Assembly (NCBI GenBank): GCA_020442185.1
Contig: JAGRKS010000089.1
Span: 1-38,358 of the forward strand
Length of the DNA stretch: 38,358 nucleotides
From: Hyphomicrobiaceae bacterium
GTDB lineage: Bacteria; Pseudomonadota; Alphaproteobacteria; Rhizobiales; Hyphomicrobiaceae
Direction of reading: 5' to 3'
How positions within the stretch are numbered: the stretch's first letter is position 1; each line of letters begins with the position of its first letter. This document shows positions 16,827-26,692 of the stretch, piece after piece. Below the pieces are notes generated by a model that was given only the letters and a program-made list of their open reading frames with translations, was not told where the DNA came from and searched no databases. The translations under genes were made by a program, and so were the position numbers.

Positions 16827-16996
16827 CTAGTGTAGGGCACCTGACGTTTGGGCCCCGCGTCGGGCTTGCCTCGCAACCAAACGACAGGTGGCAAAGCTAC
16901 ACTAGAACCATGATGTCGCTCGTGTTCCTTTTGGTTCTGGCATTTGCTCGGAACCTATCAGCGGTGGGCAAGCAAATGTCAGAACCGGAACACTAG
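16827..16996 (+). repeat. Double-hairpin intergenic repeat, copy A, between mraY and murD
   Basis: The 170-bp element is two consecutive long hairpins. Hairpin 1 (16827-16905, 79 nt) has perfect 9-bp ends CTAGTGTAG / CTACACTAG and an inner stem GGCACCTGACGTTTGG (16836-16851) with CCAAACGACAGGTGGC (16877-16892), 14 of 16 paired. A 13-nt spacer follows. Hairpin 2 (16919-16996, 78 nt) pairs CTCGTGTTCC with GGAACACTAG and GGTTCTGGCATTTGCT with AGCAAATGTCAGAACC (15 of 16, the exception a possible G-U). The whole element starts CTAGTGT and ends ACACTAG. A second copy starts at 38214. No T-run follows, so it is not a typical terminator. Confidence 0.9.
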
Positions 16997-17008
16997 ATTG
17001 GTCGGCGC

Positions 17009-18481
17009 ATGATTCAGATCACCACATTCGCCGGTTGCCGCGTCGCCGTCTTCGGCCTCGGCGGCTCGGGCCTCGCATCGGCGCTGGCGCTGAAGGCCGG
17101 TGGCGCCGACGTCGTCGGTTGGGATGATGGCGAGGCCGGGCGCTCCGCCGCCAGAGCCGCGAACGTTGCGCTCGAAGATCTGGCCTCGGCCGATTGGTCG
17201 ACGCTCAGGGCGCTGGTGCTTGCTCCCGGTGTGCCGCTGACCCATCCCGAACCGCATTGGACGGTGAAGCGCGCCAGGGCGGCTGGCGTCGAGATCATCG
17301 GCGATGTCGAGCTGTTCTTCCGGGAGCGGGCGGTGAGCTGTCCTGATGCGCCGGTCGTCTGCATCACCGGCACGAACGGCAAATCGACGACAACGGCGCT
17401 CGTTGCCCACATTCTCGAGGCCGCGGGCCGCGACGTGCAGATGGGCGGCAACATCGGCAAGGCGATCCTCACTCTGGAGCCGCCGGCCCGCGACCGCATC
17501 CACGTCATCGAGATGAGTTCGTTCCAGATCGACTTGACGCCGAGCCTGGCGCCGACGGTCGGCGTGCTGCTCAATATCACGCCGGACCATCTCGACCGCC
17601 ATGGCCCCGCTGATGAACTCGAACTCGCGATGCGCAACTACGCATCGATAAAGGAGCGTCTGGTGACGTCGGCGCGCATGGCGGTCGTCGGCGTGACGGA
17701 TGGGATTTCGCTCGATGGCACATGCGATCAGATCGCGCATCGGGCGGATGGTTCCGGCATTCCGGTGCTGACGTTTTCCCGCGATCGCGCGCAGTCCAAC
17801 AACACGACCTATTGCGAGGGTGGACTGCTGCAGCGGTTCGTCGCGCTCGACAGCGGCAGCGGTGTGCTGGAGGTGTTCACCGATATCGCCGGTGTCGCCA
17901 CCTTGCGCGGCTCCCACAACTGGGAGAACGCCGCCGCGGCGTTCAATGCCTGCGATTGGCTTTCAATTCCGCACGATGCGATCGGCAATGCCATGCGCAC
18001 CTTCCCCGGACTGCCGCATCGCATGGAGGACGTTGGCCGCGCCGGGTCCGTGTTGTTCGTCAACGACAGCAAGGCAACGAACGCCGACAGTACCGAGAAG
18101 GCGCTGGCGTCGTTCACCTCCGACATTTATTGGATTGCCGGCGGCAAGGCGAAGGACGGCGGCATCGCGATGCTCGCTCCCTATTTCCCGCGCATCGCCA
18201 AGGCGTACTTGATCGGCGAGGCTTGCGAGGCGTTCGCCGAAACGCTCGCGGGCAAGGTCGCGTTCGAGCGCTGCGGTACACTGGACGTCGCCGTTTCTGC
18301 TGCCGCGCGTGATGCGGCGGCGAGCGTGGCTTACGAGCCGGTGGTGCTGCTGTCGCCGGCGTGCGCCTCCTACGATCAATTCAAGAACTTCGAGGTGCGC
18401 GGCGACCGCTTCCGATCGCTTGTCTCGGAATTGATCGGCACGTCGAGGCAGGGAGACGTCGCCCTGGCCCCATCCCCATGA
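17009..18481 (+). CDS. murD: UDP-MurNAc-L-alanine:D-glutamate ligase MurD
   Basis: MurD adds D-glutamate to UDP-MurNAc-L-Ala with ATP in the cytoplasm. The 490-residue product begins with a Rossmann-like UDP-binding domain ([17 protein letters not shown], about 12-28), then [12 protein letters not shown], the P-loop GTNGKST at 121-127, [16 protein letters not shown] and [13 protein letters not shown], and in the C-terminal domain [21 protein letters not shown] and [11 protein letters not shown]. It starts 12 bp after the double-hairpin element, with no strong ribosome site visible (a GG pair in TTGGTCGG only), so the hairpin could affect initiation. The stop overlaps ftsW by ATGA. Confidence 0.96.
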   Translation: MIQITTFAGCRVAVFGLGGSGLASALALKAGGADVVGWDDGEAGRSAARAANVALEDLASADWSTLRALVLAPGVPLTHPEPHWTVKRARAAGVEIIGDVELFFRERAVSCPDAPVVCITGTNGKSTTTALVAHILEAAGRDVQMGGNIGKAILTLEPPARDRIHVIEMSSFQIDLTPSLAPTVGVLLNITPDHLDRHGPADELELAMRNYASIKERLVTSARMAVVGVTDGISLDGTCDQIAHRADGSGIPVLTFSRDRAQSNNTTYCEGGLLQRFVALDSGSGVLEVFTDIAGVATLRGSHNWENAAAAFNACDWLSIPHDAIGNAMRTFPGLPHRMEDVGRAGSVLFVNDSKATNADSTEKALASFTSDIYWIAGGKAKDGGIAMLAPYFPRIAKAYLIGEACEAFAETLAGKVAFERCGTLDVAVSAAARDAAASVAYEPVVLLSPACASYDQFKNFEVRGDRFRSLVSELIGTSRQGDVALAPSP

Positions 18482-19653
18482 GAGTGAGCCGCACGGACCA
18501 GAGCCGGTTGGCGCAATGGTGGTTCACGGTCGATCACGCGCTGGTCGCCGCGATCCTGATGCTGGTCGGCATCGGTCTCGTTCTGTCGCTGGCGGCAAGC
18601 CCGGCGGTTGCGCTGAAGAAGGGCCTGCCGGCCTTCTATTTCGTCGAACGCCATGTCGTGTTCTCGCTGGCGGCCGTGGTGGTGATGCTTCTGGTGTCGC
18701 TGCTCGATACGACGGGCGTTCGCCGCCTCGCGCTGGCGCTCTTCGTGATTTCCTTTGCCGGTCTCGTGGCGGTGCAGCTGACCGGGCATGAGATCAACGG
18801 TGCGCGCCGCTGGCTTTCGATCGCCGGGCATTCGCTGCAACCGTCGGAGTTCGCCAAGCCGAGTTTCGCCGTCCTTACGGCATGGCTGTTCGCGGAGGCA
18901 CAGGGGCGACGCGACATGCCGGCGCTCAGTCTGGCCATCGCCATCGGACTTGCATTCGCGGCGCTGCTGGTGGTGCAGCCGGATGTCGGCCAGACGCTGC
19001 TCGTGGGGCTCGTTTGGGGGGCGCAGTTCTTTCTCTCGGGCCAGCCGGTGATTGCCGCTGCAGCGCTTGCCGCGCTCGGTGCGGCAGGGCTCGGCGCGGC
19101 CTATTTCGTCTTCCCGCATGTCGCCAGCCGCGTCGACCGCTTTCTCGTCCCGAACGTCGGAGACAATTCTCAGGTCGAGCGCGCCATCCGCTCGTTCACC
19201 GAGGGCGGCTTTTTCGGTCGCGGCCCAGGCGAGGGTACGATCAAGACGTCGCTGCCGGACGCCCACACCGACTTCATCTTCGCCGTCGTCGCGGAAGAAT
19301 ACGGCGTGATCGCCTGTCTCGCGTTGCTGGCCGTATTCGCCTTCATCACGGTGCGCGCGTTCGCCAGGGGTGCGCGAGAACCCGAACTCGCGACACGCCT
19401 CGCCGTGCAAGGGCTCGCGCTCTTGTTCGGCCTTCAGGCGCTGATCAATATGGCGGTCAACGTCGGCCTGCTCCCGGCCAAGGGCATGACGCTGCCCTTC
19501 ATTTCGGCGGGCGGATCGTCGATGTTCGCGATTTCGATATCGCTCGGCATGCTGCTCGCGCTGTCGCGGCGGCGGCCGCATCAGCGGCGGCTCGAGACGC
19601 CGCCGCTGGTGGCGCGGGTCCCATTGGACGATTCCATGGGGCGTACGCGATGA
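18478..19653 (+). CDS. ftsW: Septal peptidoglycan glycosyltransferase FtsW (SEDS family)
   Basis: FtsW is the multi-pass SEDS enzyme that polymerises lipid II at the septum with FtsI. ATG 18478 overlaps the murD stop and gives 391 residues; the frame is open further upstream but that part lies in murD. About ten membrane helices are apparent. Family marks: [34 protein letters not shown], the loop [20 protein letters not shown] with its conserved acidic residue, and [14 protein letters not shown], where many family members have SYGGSS. It ends 31 bp before murG. The long Arg-rich C-terminus ([11 protein letters not shown]) is cytoplasmic. Confidence 0.95.
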   Translation: MRVSRTDQSRLAQWWFTVDHALVAAILMLVGIGLVLSLAASPAVALKKGLPAFYFVERHVVFSLAAVVVMLLVSLLDTTGVRRLALALFVISFAGLVAVQLTGHEINGARRWLSIAGHSLQPSEFAKPSFAVLTAWLFAEAQGRRDMPALSLAIAIGLAFAALLVVQPDVGQTLLVGLVWGAQFFLSGQPVIAAAALAALGAAGLGAAYFVFPHVASRVDRFLVPNVGDNSQVERAIRSFTEGGFFGRGPGEGTIKTSLPDAHTDFIFAVVAEEYGVIACLALLAVFAFITVRAFARGAREPELATRLAVQGLALLFGLQALINMAVNVGLLPAKGMTLPFISAGGSSMFAISISLGMLLALSRRRPHQRRLETPPLVARVPLDDSMGRTR

Positions 19654-19684
19654 TGCAACACATGGAAGGTCAGGGGCCGCAGCC

Positions 19685-20806
19685 ATGACGAGTGATCGCG
19701 ACTTGCTGGTGATGCTGGCGGCGGGTGGAACGGGAGGTCATCTGTTTCCGGCCTTTGCGCTCTCGGAGGAGTTGGCGCGGCGGTCCTATGTCGTCGACCT
19801 TGTGACCGACGAGCGCGGCGACCGCTACGGCACCGGCTTTCCGGCTCGCAAGGTTCATCAGATTCCGTCAGCCACACTCGCCGGCCGTTCTCCGGGAGAT
19901 ATCGCGCGAACGGGCTTCAAGCTGTCGCGCGGGCTCGGACGCGCGTACCAACTGATGGGGGAGATGCAACCCGCCGCGGTGATCGGCTTCGGCGGTTATC
20001 CGACGGTGCCGCCAGTGCTGGCGGCAAGCCTGCGCGGCATTCCGACGGCGGTGCACGAGCAGAACGCCGTGCTCGGTCGCGCCAACCGGTTGCTTGCCGG
20101 TCGCGTGCGCGCCATCGCGACGTCGTTCGACGATATCCGCAACCTGAAGCCATCGCTCGCGGCGAAAGTGCATCTCACCGGCAACCCTGTGCGCGACAGC
20201 GTCATCGACTGGGCAGCGCGCGCCTATCGGCCGCCCGTCGCGGATCAGCCGATCGACCTGGTGGTGTTCGGCGGCAGCCAGGGCGCGCGCTTCTTTTCCG
20301 ACACGGTGCCGGCCGCGTTGCGGCTGCTGCCAGAAACGATGTCGGCGCAATTGCGCGTCGTTCAGCAAGCCCGCGGCGAGGATGTCGTCCGCGTCGAAAC
20401 AGCCTATGCGGAGGCCGGGATCACGGCGATCGTTGCGCCATTTTTCGCCGATCTGCCGCAGCGCATGGCGGAGGCTCAGCTCGTCATCGCGCGCGCCGGA
20501 GCCTCGACGGTTGCCGAACTGACGGTACTCGGGCGCCCTGCGATCCTTGTTCCATTGCCGCATGCACTCGACAACGATCAACTCTATAATGCGACGAGAC
20601 TTGCCGAATCGGGGGGCGGCTGGTGTATCGAGCAAAAGGATCTGACGGCGGAGCGTATGGCCGCCGACATCGCTGTTCTGCTCGGCTCCCCGGATCGTCT
20701 CAACTCTGCTGCAATCGCAGCCAAGAAACAGGGCCGCCCCGACGCGGTCGTTAGACTTGCCGATCACGTCGAGGAACTGATCGGCGTCAGGGGGACGCGA
20801 CGCTGA
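19685..20806 (+). CDS. murG: UDP-GlcNAc:lipid I N-acetylglucosaminyltransferase MurG
   Basis: MurG converts lipid I to lipid II on the cytoplasmic face. The 373-residue GT-B protein shows the N-terminal glycine loop AAGGTGGHLFPA (12-23), GFGGYPTVPP, HEQNAVLGRANR, the second glycine-rich loop FGGSQGARFF and the donor-binding end IARAGASTVAEL followed by ILVPLPHALDNDQLYNA. These are complete and in order. GTCAGGGG is upstream of ATG 19685. A 95-bp gap to murC contains no evident element. Confidence 0.96.
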   Translation: MTSDRDLLVMLAAGGTGGHLFPAFALSEELARRSYVVDLVTDERGDRYGTGFPARKVHQIPSATLAGRSPGDIARTGFKLSRGLGRAYQLMGEMQPAAVIGFGGYPTVPPVLAASLRGIPTAVHEQNAVLGRANRLLAGRVRAIATSFDDIRNLKPSLAAKVHLTGNPVRDSVIDWAARAYRPPVADQPIDLVVFGGSQGARFFSDTVPAALRLLPETMSAQLRVVQQARGEDVVRVETAYAEAGITAIVAPFFADLPQRMAEAQLVIARAGASTVAELTVLGRPAILVPLPHALDNDQLYNATRLAESGGGWCIEQKDLTAERMAADIAVLLGSPDRLNSAAIAAKKQGRPDAVVRLADHVEELIGVRGTRR

Positions 20807-20901
20807 CGCGTGGGGCGTGCAAATCCAAGCGCTGCTCAGGCGCACGACGACGAAGCGTGCAGGGTCTTTCGAACCTGGCGCGACCGAGGGGATGATCGAC
20901 G

Positions 20902-22332
20902 ATGAAAATGCCGCACGAACTCGGCACGTTCCATATTATCGGCATCGGCGGGATCGGCATGAGCGCGATCGCCGAGATATTGCTCGCGACGGGCTATTCG
21001 GTCCAGGGCAGTGACCAGAAGGACAGCGCCAACGTCCGCAGGCTCAGGGCCAAGGGCGTGCGCGTCTATGTCGGGCATGACGCAATCAACCTCGTCGGCG
21101 CCCGCCAAGTGGTGATCTCGACGGCGGTAAAGCCAAACAATCCGGAACTCGAGGCGGCGCGCCAGCGTGGCCTGCCGGTCATCCGTCGCGCCGAAATGCT
21201 GGCCGAGCTGATGCGCCTCTACGCAACGATCTCCATCACCGGGACACATGGCAAGACGACGACGTCCTCCCTCGTAGCGCACGTGTTCGAGACGGCCCGG
21301 CGCGACCCGACCGTCATCACCGGCGGCATCATCAATGCGTGGGGCACCAACGCGCGGCTCGGCAAGGGCGATTGGATGATCGTCGAGGCCGACGAATCCG
21401 ACGGTACGTTCGTGCGCTTGCCGACCGAGATCGGCGTCGTCACCAACATCGATCCCGAACACCTCGACTATTTCGGCACGGTTGAGGCGATGCACCGCGA
21501 ATACGAAGCGTTCATGCGCAACATCCCCTTCTACGGGCTGCTCGTCGCCTGTACCGATCACCCGGTCGTCGCCGGCATGATCGATCGCCTGGCGCTGCGC
21601 CGCGACGGCCGCCGGCTCATCACCTATGGCACCGGCGTGGATGCGGACATGCGTCTCGCCAGCATCAGTCAGACCGGCCACGTGACGACATTCGATGCCC
21701 ATCTCGGCGAGCGGGTCGGCGGTGGCCGCCGCGTGCTCCAGGGGCTCGAGTTGCCAATTCCGGGAACGCACAACGCCCTCAATGCGCTCGCGGCGATCGC
21801 GGTGGCTGCCGAGGCCGGCATCGACGACGAGACGATCCGGCGCGGCCTAGCGTCGTTCTCTGGCGTCAAACGTCGTTTCCAGCCCACCGGTACGTGGAAC
21901 GGCATGTCGTTCTACGACGACTATGGCCATCACCCGATCGAGATAGCGGCCGTGCTGCAGGCGGCGCGCGCCGGTGCGACGGGGCGCGTCATCGCGGTTG
22001 TCGAGCCGCATCGCTACACGCGCGTGCGCGATCTCTTTTCCGAGTTCTGCAACTGCTTCAACGATGCCGACGGAGTGATCGTCGGGCCACTTTATACGGC
22101 CGGCGAGATGGCGATCCCTGGTATCGACAACCATTCGCTGGCGGAGGGGATCCGTAAGGCCGGCCATCCGAGCGTCATCGTCATCGACAGCCCGACCGAG
22201 TTGATCGGCCTGCTGCGCAAATATGGCCGCGAGAACGACATGGTCGTCTGCCTCGGCGCCGGATCGTCGACGGAATGGGCGCACGCATTGCCCGAATGGC
22301 TCGCCGAAGAGCCGCGCCTCGCGGGAGAATAG
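20902..22332 (+). CDS. murC: UDP-MurNAc:L-alanine ligase MurC
   Basis: MurC starts the stem peptide by adding L-alanine. The 476-residue product has the nucleotide domain [17 protein letters not shown] at about 9-25, [13 protein letters not shown], the P-loop GTHGKTTT (114-121), [31 protein letters not shown] and [10 protein letters not shown] with [14 protein letters not shown], all conserved family features. An open frame on the opposite strand across the gene is a shadow of high-GC coding. The stop codon is 2 bp before the murB GTG. Confidence 0.97.
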   Translation: MKMPHELGTFHIIGIGGIGMSAIAEILLATGYSVQGSDQKDSANVRRLRAKGVRVYVGHDAINLVGARQVVISTAVKPNNPELEAARQRGLPVIRRAEMLAELMRLYATISITGTHGKTTTSSLVAHVFETARRDPTVITGGIINAWGTNARLGKGDWMIVEADESDGTFVRLPTEIGVVTNIDPEHLDYFGTVEAMHREYEAFMRNIPFYGLLVACTDHPVVAGMIDRLALRRDGRRLITYGTGVDADMRLASISQTGHVTTFDAHLGERVGGGRRVLQGLELPIPGTHNALNALAAIAVAAEAGIDDETIRRGLASFSGVKRRFQPTGTWNGMSFYDDYGHHPIEIAAVLQAARAGATGRVIAVVEPHRYTRVRDLFSEFCNCFNDADGVIVGPLYTAGEMAIPGIDNHSLAEGIRKAGHPSVIVIDSPTELIGLLRKYGRENDMVVCLGAGSSTEWAHALPEWLAEEPRLAGE

Positions 22333-22334
22333 CC

Positions 22335-23296
<962 letters not shown>

Positions 23297-23300
<4 letters not shown>

Positions 23301-24283
23301 GCGATCATGTCTTGGGGCCTCTGCCCGCAGAGCCGATCGGCACGTCGCCGCCCCGCCGCCGTGAGCGCATCGCCGTGCTGATGGGCGGCCTATCCGCCGA
23401 GCGGCCCGTGAGCCTGCGCTCGGGTGCGGCGGTCGCCGATGCCCTCGTGGGCGAAGGCTACGCGGTCATGCGGATCGACGTCGGCCGTGATTTGCCGCAG
23501 CGGCTCATGGAGTTGAAGCCGGAAGCCTGTTTCAACGCGCTGCACGGCCGACACGGCGAGGACGGCGAGGTTCAGGGCATTCTCGAATTTCTCGATATCC
23601 CGTATTCGCACTCTGGCGTTCTGGCGTCGGCGCTCGCCATGCACAAGGAGCGGGCGAAGGCTGTCATGAAAGCCGCCGGCGTGCCGGTCGCGGATGCCGA
23701 ACTCGTCACGCGCCACGAGGCGGCGCGAGGACACGTTATGGCGCCGCCCTACGTGGTGAAGCCGGTCGCCGAGGGATCGAGTGTCGGCGTCGTGGTCGTG
23801 CGGCCGGGTGCGAATGCGCCTGGTGCGCTGGTGCTCGATGGAGGCGTTGACCCCGACGAGGTCGTCATGGTCGAGCGCTACGTGGCCGGCCGCGAATTGA
23901 CCTGCGGCGTCATCGGCAGCTTCGTGACCGACGTCATCGAGATCGTGCCGCGCGAGGATCTGCCCTACTACGACTTCACGGCCAAGTACGCGCCCGGCGG
24001 GTCGCGTCACGAGTTGCCGGCGAAAATTTCACCAGATGTTTACCAATCTATACGGAAATTGACGTTGCTGGCGCATCAGGCGCTCGGCTGCCGAGGCGTG
24101 TCGCGCGCGGACTTTCGATTTGACGATACACCCGGCGGCACAGGCGAGTTGGTTTGCCTCGAAGTCAATACACAACCGGGCATGACGGCGACGTCGCTGG
24201 TGCCCGAGCTTGCCGCCCACGCCGGCTGGTCGTTCGGCGAACTCGTACGTTGGATCATCGAGGACGCGAGTTGCAACAGGTAG
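23297..24283 (+). CDS. ddl: D-alanine:D-alanine ligase
   Basis: Ddl makes the D-Ala-D-Ala dipeptide used by MurF. ATG 23297 overlaps the murB stop and gives 328 residues. The ATP-grasp pattern is clear: [17 protein letters not shown] near 29-45, [19 protein letters not shown] with [20 protein letters not shown], the lysine loop [32 protein letters not shown], and the metal-binding [20 protein letters not shown]. The 28 N-terminal residues before the family start are Pro/Arg-rich. It lies in the usual murB-ddl-ftsQ order. Confidence 0.95.
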
Positions 24284-24315
24284 ATCATGGTCGGGTTTCT
24301 GGATGGCGGGCGCGG

Positions 24316-25308
24316 ATGGCGCCGGGCCACCAACCCACCGTGATCGGCGCCTCCCACGAACTGGCCTCAGGGCCAATTCCCGCCCCCCATGCCTATATGC
24401 CGCCTTCAGGTCGAGAACCTGATGGTATCGGGCCCTACGCTGCGGAACACGACAGTCGGCCGGGCCGCGCCTCACGCGCCGGTCCGCCGCGCCGGCAGCG
24501 ACAGATCAGGCGCAGCCGCCAGCGTGTTGTCGTGCTCGGCGCGGCTCTCGCCGGTGTTGCGGTGTTCGCATTCATGACCGACGGCGGTCGCTTGGCCCGG
24601 GCGACCGATCTGCCGTTGCCGCCAGTCGACGACCTCGCCCAGAATGTCGGCCTCGGACTTGATCAGGTCTCGATCTCCGGCCACAGGTTCACGCCGGACG
24701 GCGACATCTTCGACGCCATCGATCTCCGGTCGAATCGGCTGCTTCCCGGGTTCGATGGCGGCGCCGCGCGCCGACGCATCGAAGCGTTGCCATGGGTCGA
24801 GAGCGCAGATTTGACGCGCGTCCTGCCGGGCAGGCTCGAAGTCAGGATCACGGAACGCAAGGCTTTCGCGGTCTGGCGGCGTAGCGACGGCGACGTGCTG
24901 ATCGACCGGACCGGGCGCGTTCTGCAGCGCATCCGCGAGGGCAGCGTCGGAAATCTGCCGCTGGTGATCGGTGACGGCGCTGGCGGTGAAGCAGCCGACC
25001 TCATGGCGCTGGTGACGCGACATGCCGCGCTCGCCGACGGGTTCCAGGCGGCCGAGCGTGTCGGCGGGCGGAGGTGGCGCCTTCGCTTGACAGGTGGCAC
25101 CCGCATCGAGCTGCCGGCGGACGGGCAAGCGCTCGTATTGGAACGGCTCGCGGCGAGTGGCGAACTCGCCACCCTGCTGGCCGGCGGCCCACAAACGATC
25201 GACCTGCGCGCCAGGGGCCGCGTCGCGGTTTCCGCGGCGAGGGCCGAGCCACGACGCCTCGGACTGGCGATCGGGGCCGCGCAAACGAATGGCGGCGGCA
25301 CGCCATGA
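24316..25308 (+). CDS. ftsQ: Cell division protein FtsQ
   Basis: FtsQ is a bitopic scaffold of the divisome that binds FtsL/FtsB. From ATG 24316 (32 bp after ddl, weak GGCGGGCG site) the product has 330 residues: a Pro/Arg-rich cytoplasmic region (1-70), a membrane helix at about 71-87 (RVVVLGAALAGVAVFAFM), a POTRA domain (about 112-181, LGLDQVSISGHRF) and the periplasmic beta domain with PWVESADLTRVLPGRLEVRI, RKAFAVWR and GDVLIDRTGRVL. An internal ATG at 24397 is a weaker alternative start. The stop overlaps ftsA by ATGA. Sequence identity in the family is low; position and domain order make the call. Confidence 0.92.
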   Translation: MAPGHQPTVIGASHELASGPIPAPHAYMPPSGREPDGIGPYAAEHDSRPGRASRAGPPRRQRQIRRSRQRVVVLGAALAGVAVFAFMTDGGRLARATDLPLPPVDDLAQNVGLGLDQVSISGHRFTPDGDIFDAIDLRSNRLLPGFDGGAARRRIEALPWVESADLTRVLPGRLEVRITERKAFAVWRRSDGDVLIDRTGRVLQRIREGSVGNLPLVIGDGAGGEAADLMALVTRHAALADGFQAAERVGGRRWRLRLTGGTRIELPADGQALVLERLAASGELATLLAGGPQTIDLRARGRVAVSAARAEPRRLGLAIGAAQTNGGGTP

Positions 25309-26582
25309 TCCGCAGCAGCAGATCGTTCCAGCAGCGTATTCTCGGACTGATCGACATCGGCACCTCGAAGGTTGCCTGCCTGATCGTGGCAGTCGAGCCG
25401 CGCGGCCCGTCGATCCTGCCTGGTATGGACATGCCGTTCCGCGTGCTCGGTGCCGGCCACCAGCGCGCGCGAGGCATCAAGGCCGGTGTCATTACAGATC
25501 TCGACGAGGCCGAAGTATCGGTGCGGGCAGCCGTCGATCAGGCCGAACGAATGGCGGGCGTGACGCTCGACGAGGTCTATGTCGCGGTCGCGTGCGGCAG
25601 GTTGCGGTCGGAAAATTTCGCCAGCACCGGTGCGATCGACAGTGGCGTCGTATCGGACGAGGATATCGCGCGTGTGCTCGACGGCGGGCGCTCCTATGCG
25701 GAACGCGAGGGGCGGATGCTGGTGCACATGAACCGCATCGGCGTCAGGCTCGATGGTGCCCCTGGCGGCAACGATCCGCGCGGCATGGCGGCCGCCGAAT
25801 TGTCGATCGATCTGCATGCTGTTACCGCTGACGATGCGCCGGTCCGCAACCTGCTGTTGCTGGTCGAGCGCTGCTATCTCGGCGTTGCCGGCCTCGTCGT
25901 CTCGCCGTTCGCCAGTGCACTTGCGGCCACGACCGCTGAAGAACGGCGGCTTGGCGTAACCGTTATCGACATCGGCGCCGGCGTGACCACGATCGCGCAA
26001 TTCTCGGACGGCCACCTGATCCATGCCGATACGGTTCCGGTCGGCGGCAACCTGATGACCTTCGACGTCGCCCGCGCGTTGCAGACACCACTTGTCGAGG
26101 CCGAGCGAATCAAAGCGCTTTATGGCACTGTTGTGCGTGCTCCCTCAGACGAGCACGAAGCATTCGGCTATCCACTCGCAGGCGAGGGCGAGGGTGAGAT
26201 GCACCAGACGACGAAGGCCATTCTTGCGGAAATTCTGCGGCCGCGGGCGCATGGCCTTATCAGTCTTGCCATGGAGCGGATCGAGCATAGTGGTGTGTCC
26301 CAATGGTCGGGAGATCGCGTAGTTTTGACGGGTGGCGGCAGCCAACTCGTCGGGCTTGCCGAATTCACGGCGAACATGATCGGGCGGCCGGTCCGGGCGT
26401 CCGGGCCGGATCAGGCTGCCGGCCTGCCGACGGGGCTTGCCATGCCGACGTTTTCGACCGTCGTGGGGCTCGTCTCGGCTGCGGCGGCCGGGCATGGGCT
26501 CGTCACGGCGCACGGGGAAAAGAGTTTGCTGACGCAAGGGTATCTCGTTCGTGTCGGCCAATGGCTGAAGCGGGGGTTTTGA
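25305..26582 (+). CDS. ftsA: Cell division protein FtsA
   Basis: FtsA is the actin-like ATPase that tethers FtsZ to the inner membrane. ATG 25305 overlaps the ftsQ stop; 425 residues. Actin-type motifs are visible: LIDIGTSKVACLIVA (phosphate 1, about 14-28), IDIGAGVTTIAQF (phosphate 2) and VVLTGGGSQLVGLAEF (adenosine). The SHS2-type 1C region lies around AGHQRARGIKAGVITDLDEA. The C-terminal LVRVGQWLKRGF is an amphipathic helix fitting the membrane-targeting sequence. It ends 110 bp before ftsZ. Confidence 0.95.
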   Translation: MIRSSRSFQQRILGLIDIGTSKVACLIVAVEPRGPSILPGMDMPFRVLGAGHQRARGIKAGVITDLDEAEVSVRAAVDQAERMAGVTLDEVYVAVACGRLRSENFASTGAIDSGVVSDEDIARVLDGGRSYAEREGRMLVHMNRIGVRLDGAPGGNDPRGMAAAELSIDLHAVTADDAPVRNLLLLVERCYLGVAGLVVSPFASALAATTAEERRLGVTVIDIGAGVTTIAQFSDGHLIHADTVPVGGNLMTFDVARALQTPLVEAERIKALYGTVVRAPSDEHEAFGYPLAGEGEGEMHQTTKAILAEILRPRAHGLISLAMERIEHSGVSQWSGDRVVLTGGGSQLVGLAEFTANMIGRPVRASGPDQAAGLPTGLAMPTFSTVVGLVSAAAAGHGLVTAHGEKSLLTQGYLVRVGQWLKRGF

Positions 26583-26692
26583 TCGCGTAAGGCTGGTTGC
26601 CAGCCTGATCGCGGACGAAGCCTCCAGATGATATCGGCGGGCGGAGCATCCATGACGGATGCTGGCGCCCCGAAGTGCGACACGAGGGGACG
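26583..26692 (+). other. ftsA-ftsZ intergenic region with two small hairpins
   Basis: Two short inverted repeats are seen: GGCTGG-TTG-CCAGCC (near 26591-26605) and GCATCC-ATGAC-GGATGC (near 26646-26662). Neither is followed by a T-run. They could shape the ftsZ leader or mark a processing site between ftsA and ftsZ messages. GAGGGG ends 3 bp before the chosen ftsZ ATG. No clear promoter hexamers or full CtrA site were found. Confidence 0.4.

Noticed and set aside
16786..17008. mraY-murD hairpins as a simple rho-independent terminator
   Set aside because: No T-run follows either hairpin, there are two of them with conserved spacing, and a second copy exists elsewhere; a repeat element explains the data better.
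18376..19686. 436-codon open frame on the - strand across ftsW
   Set aside because: Translation is highly charged and repetitive, the mirror of a membrane-protein gene; ftsW is intact on the + strand.
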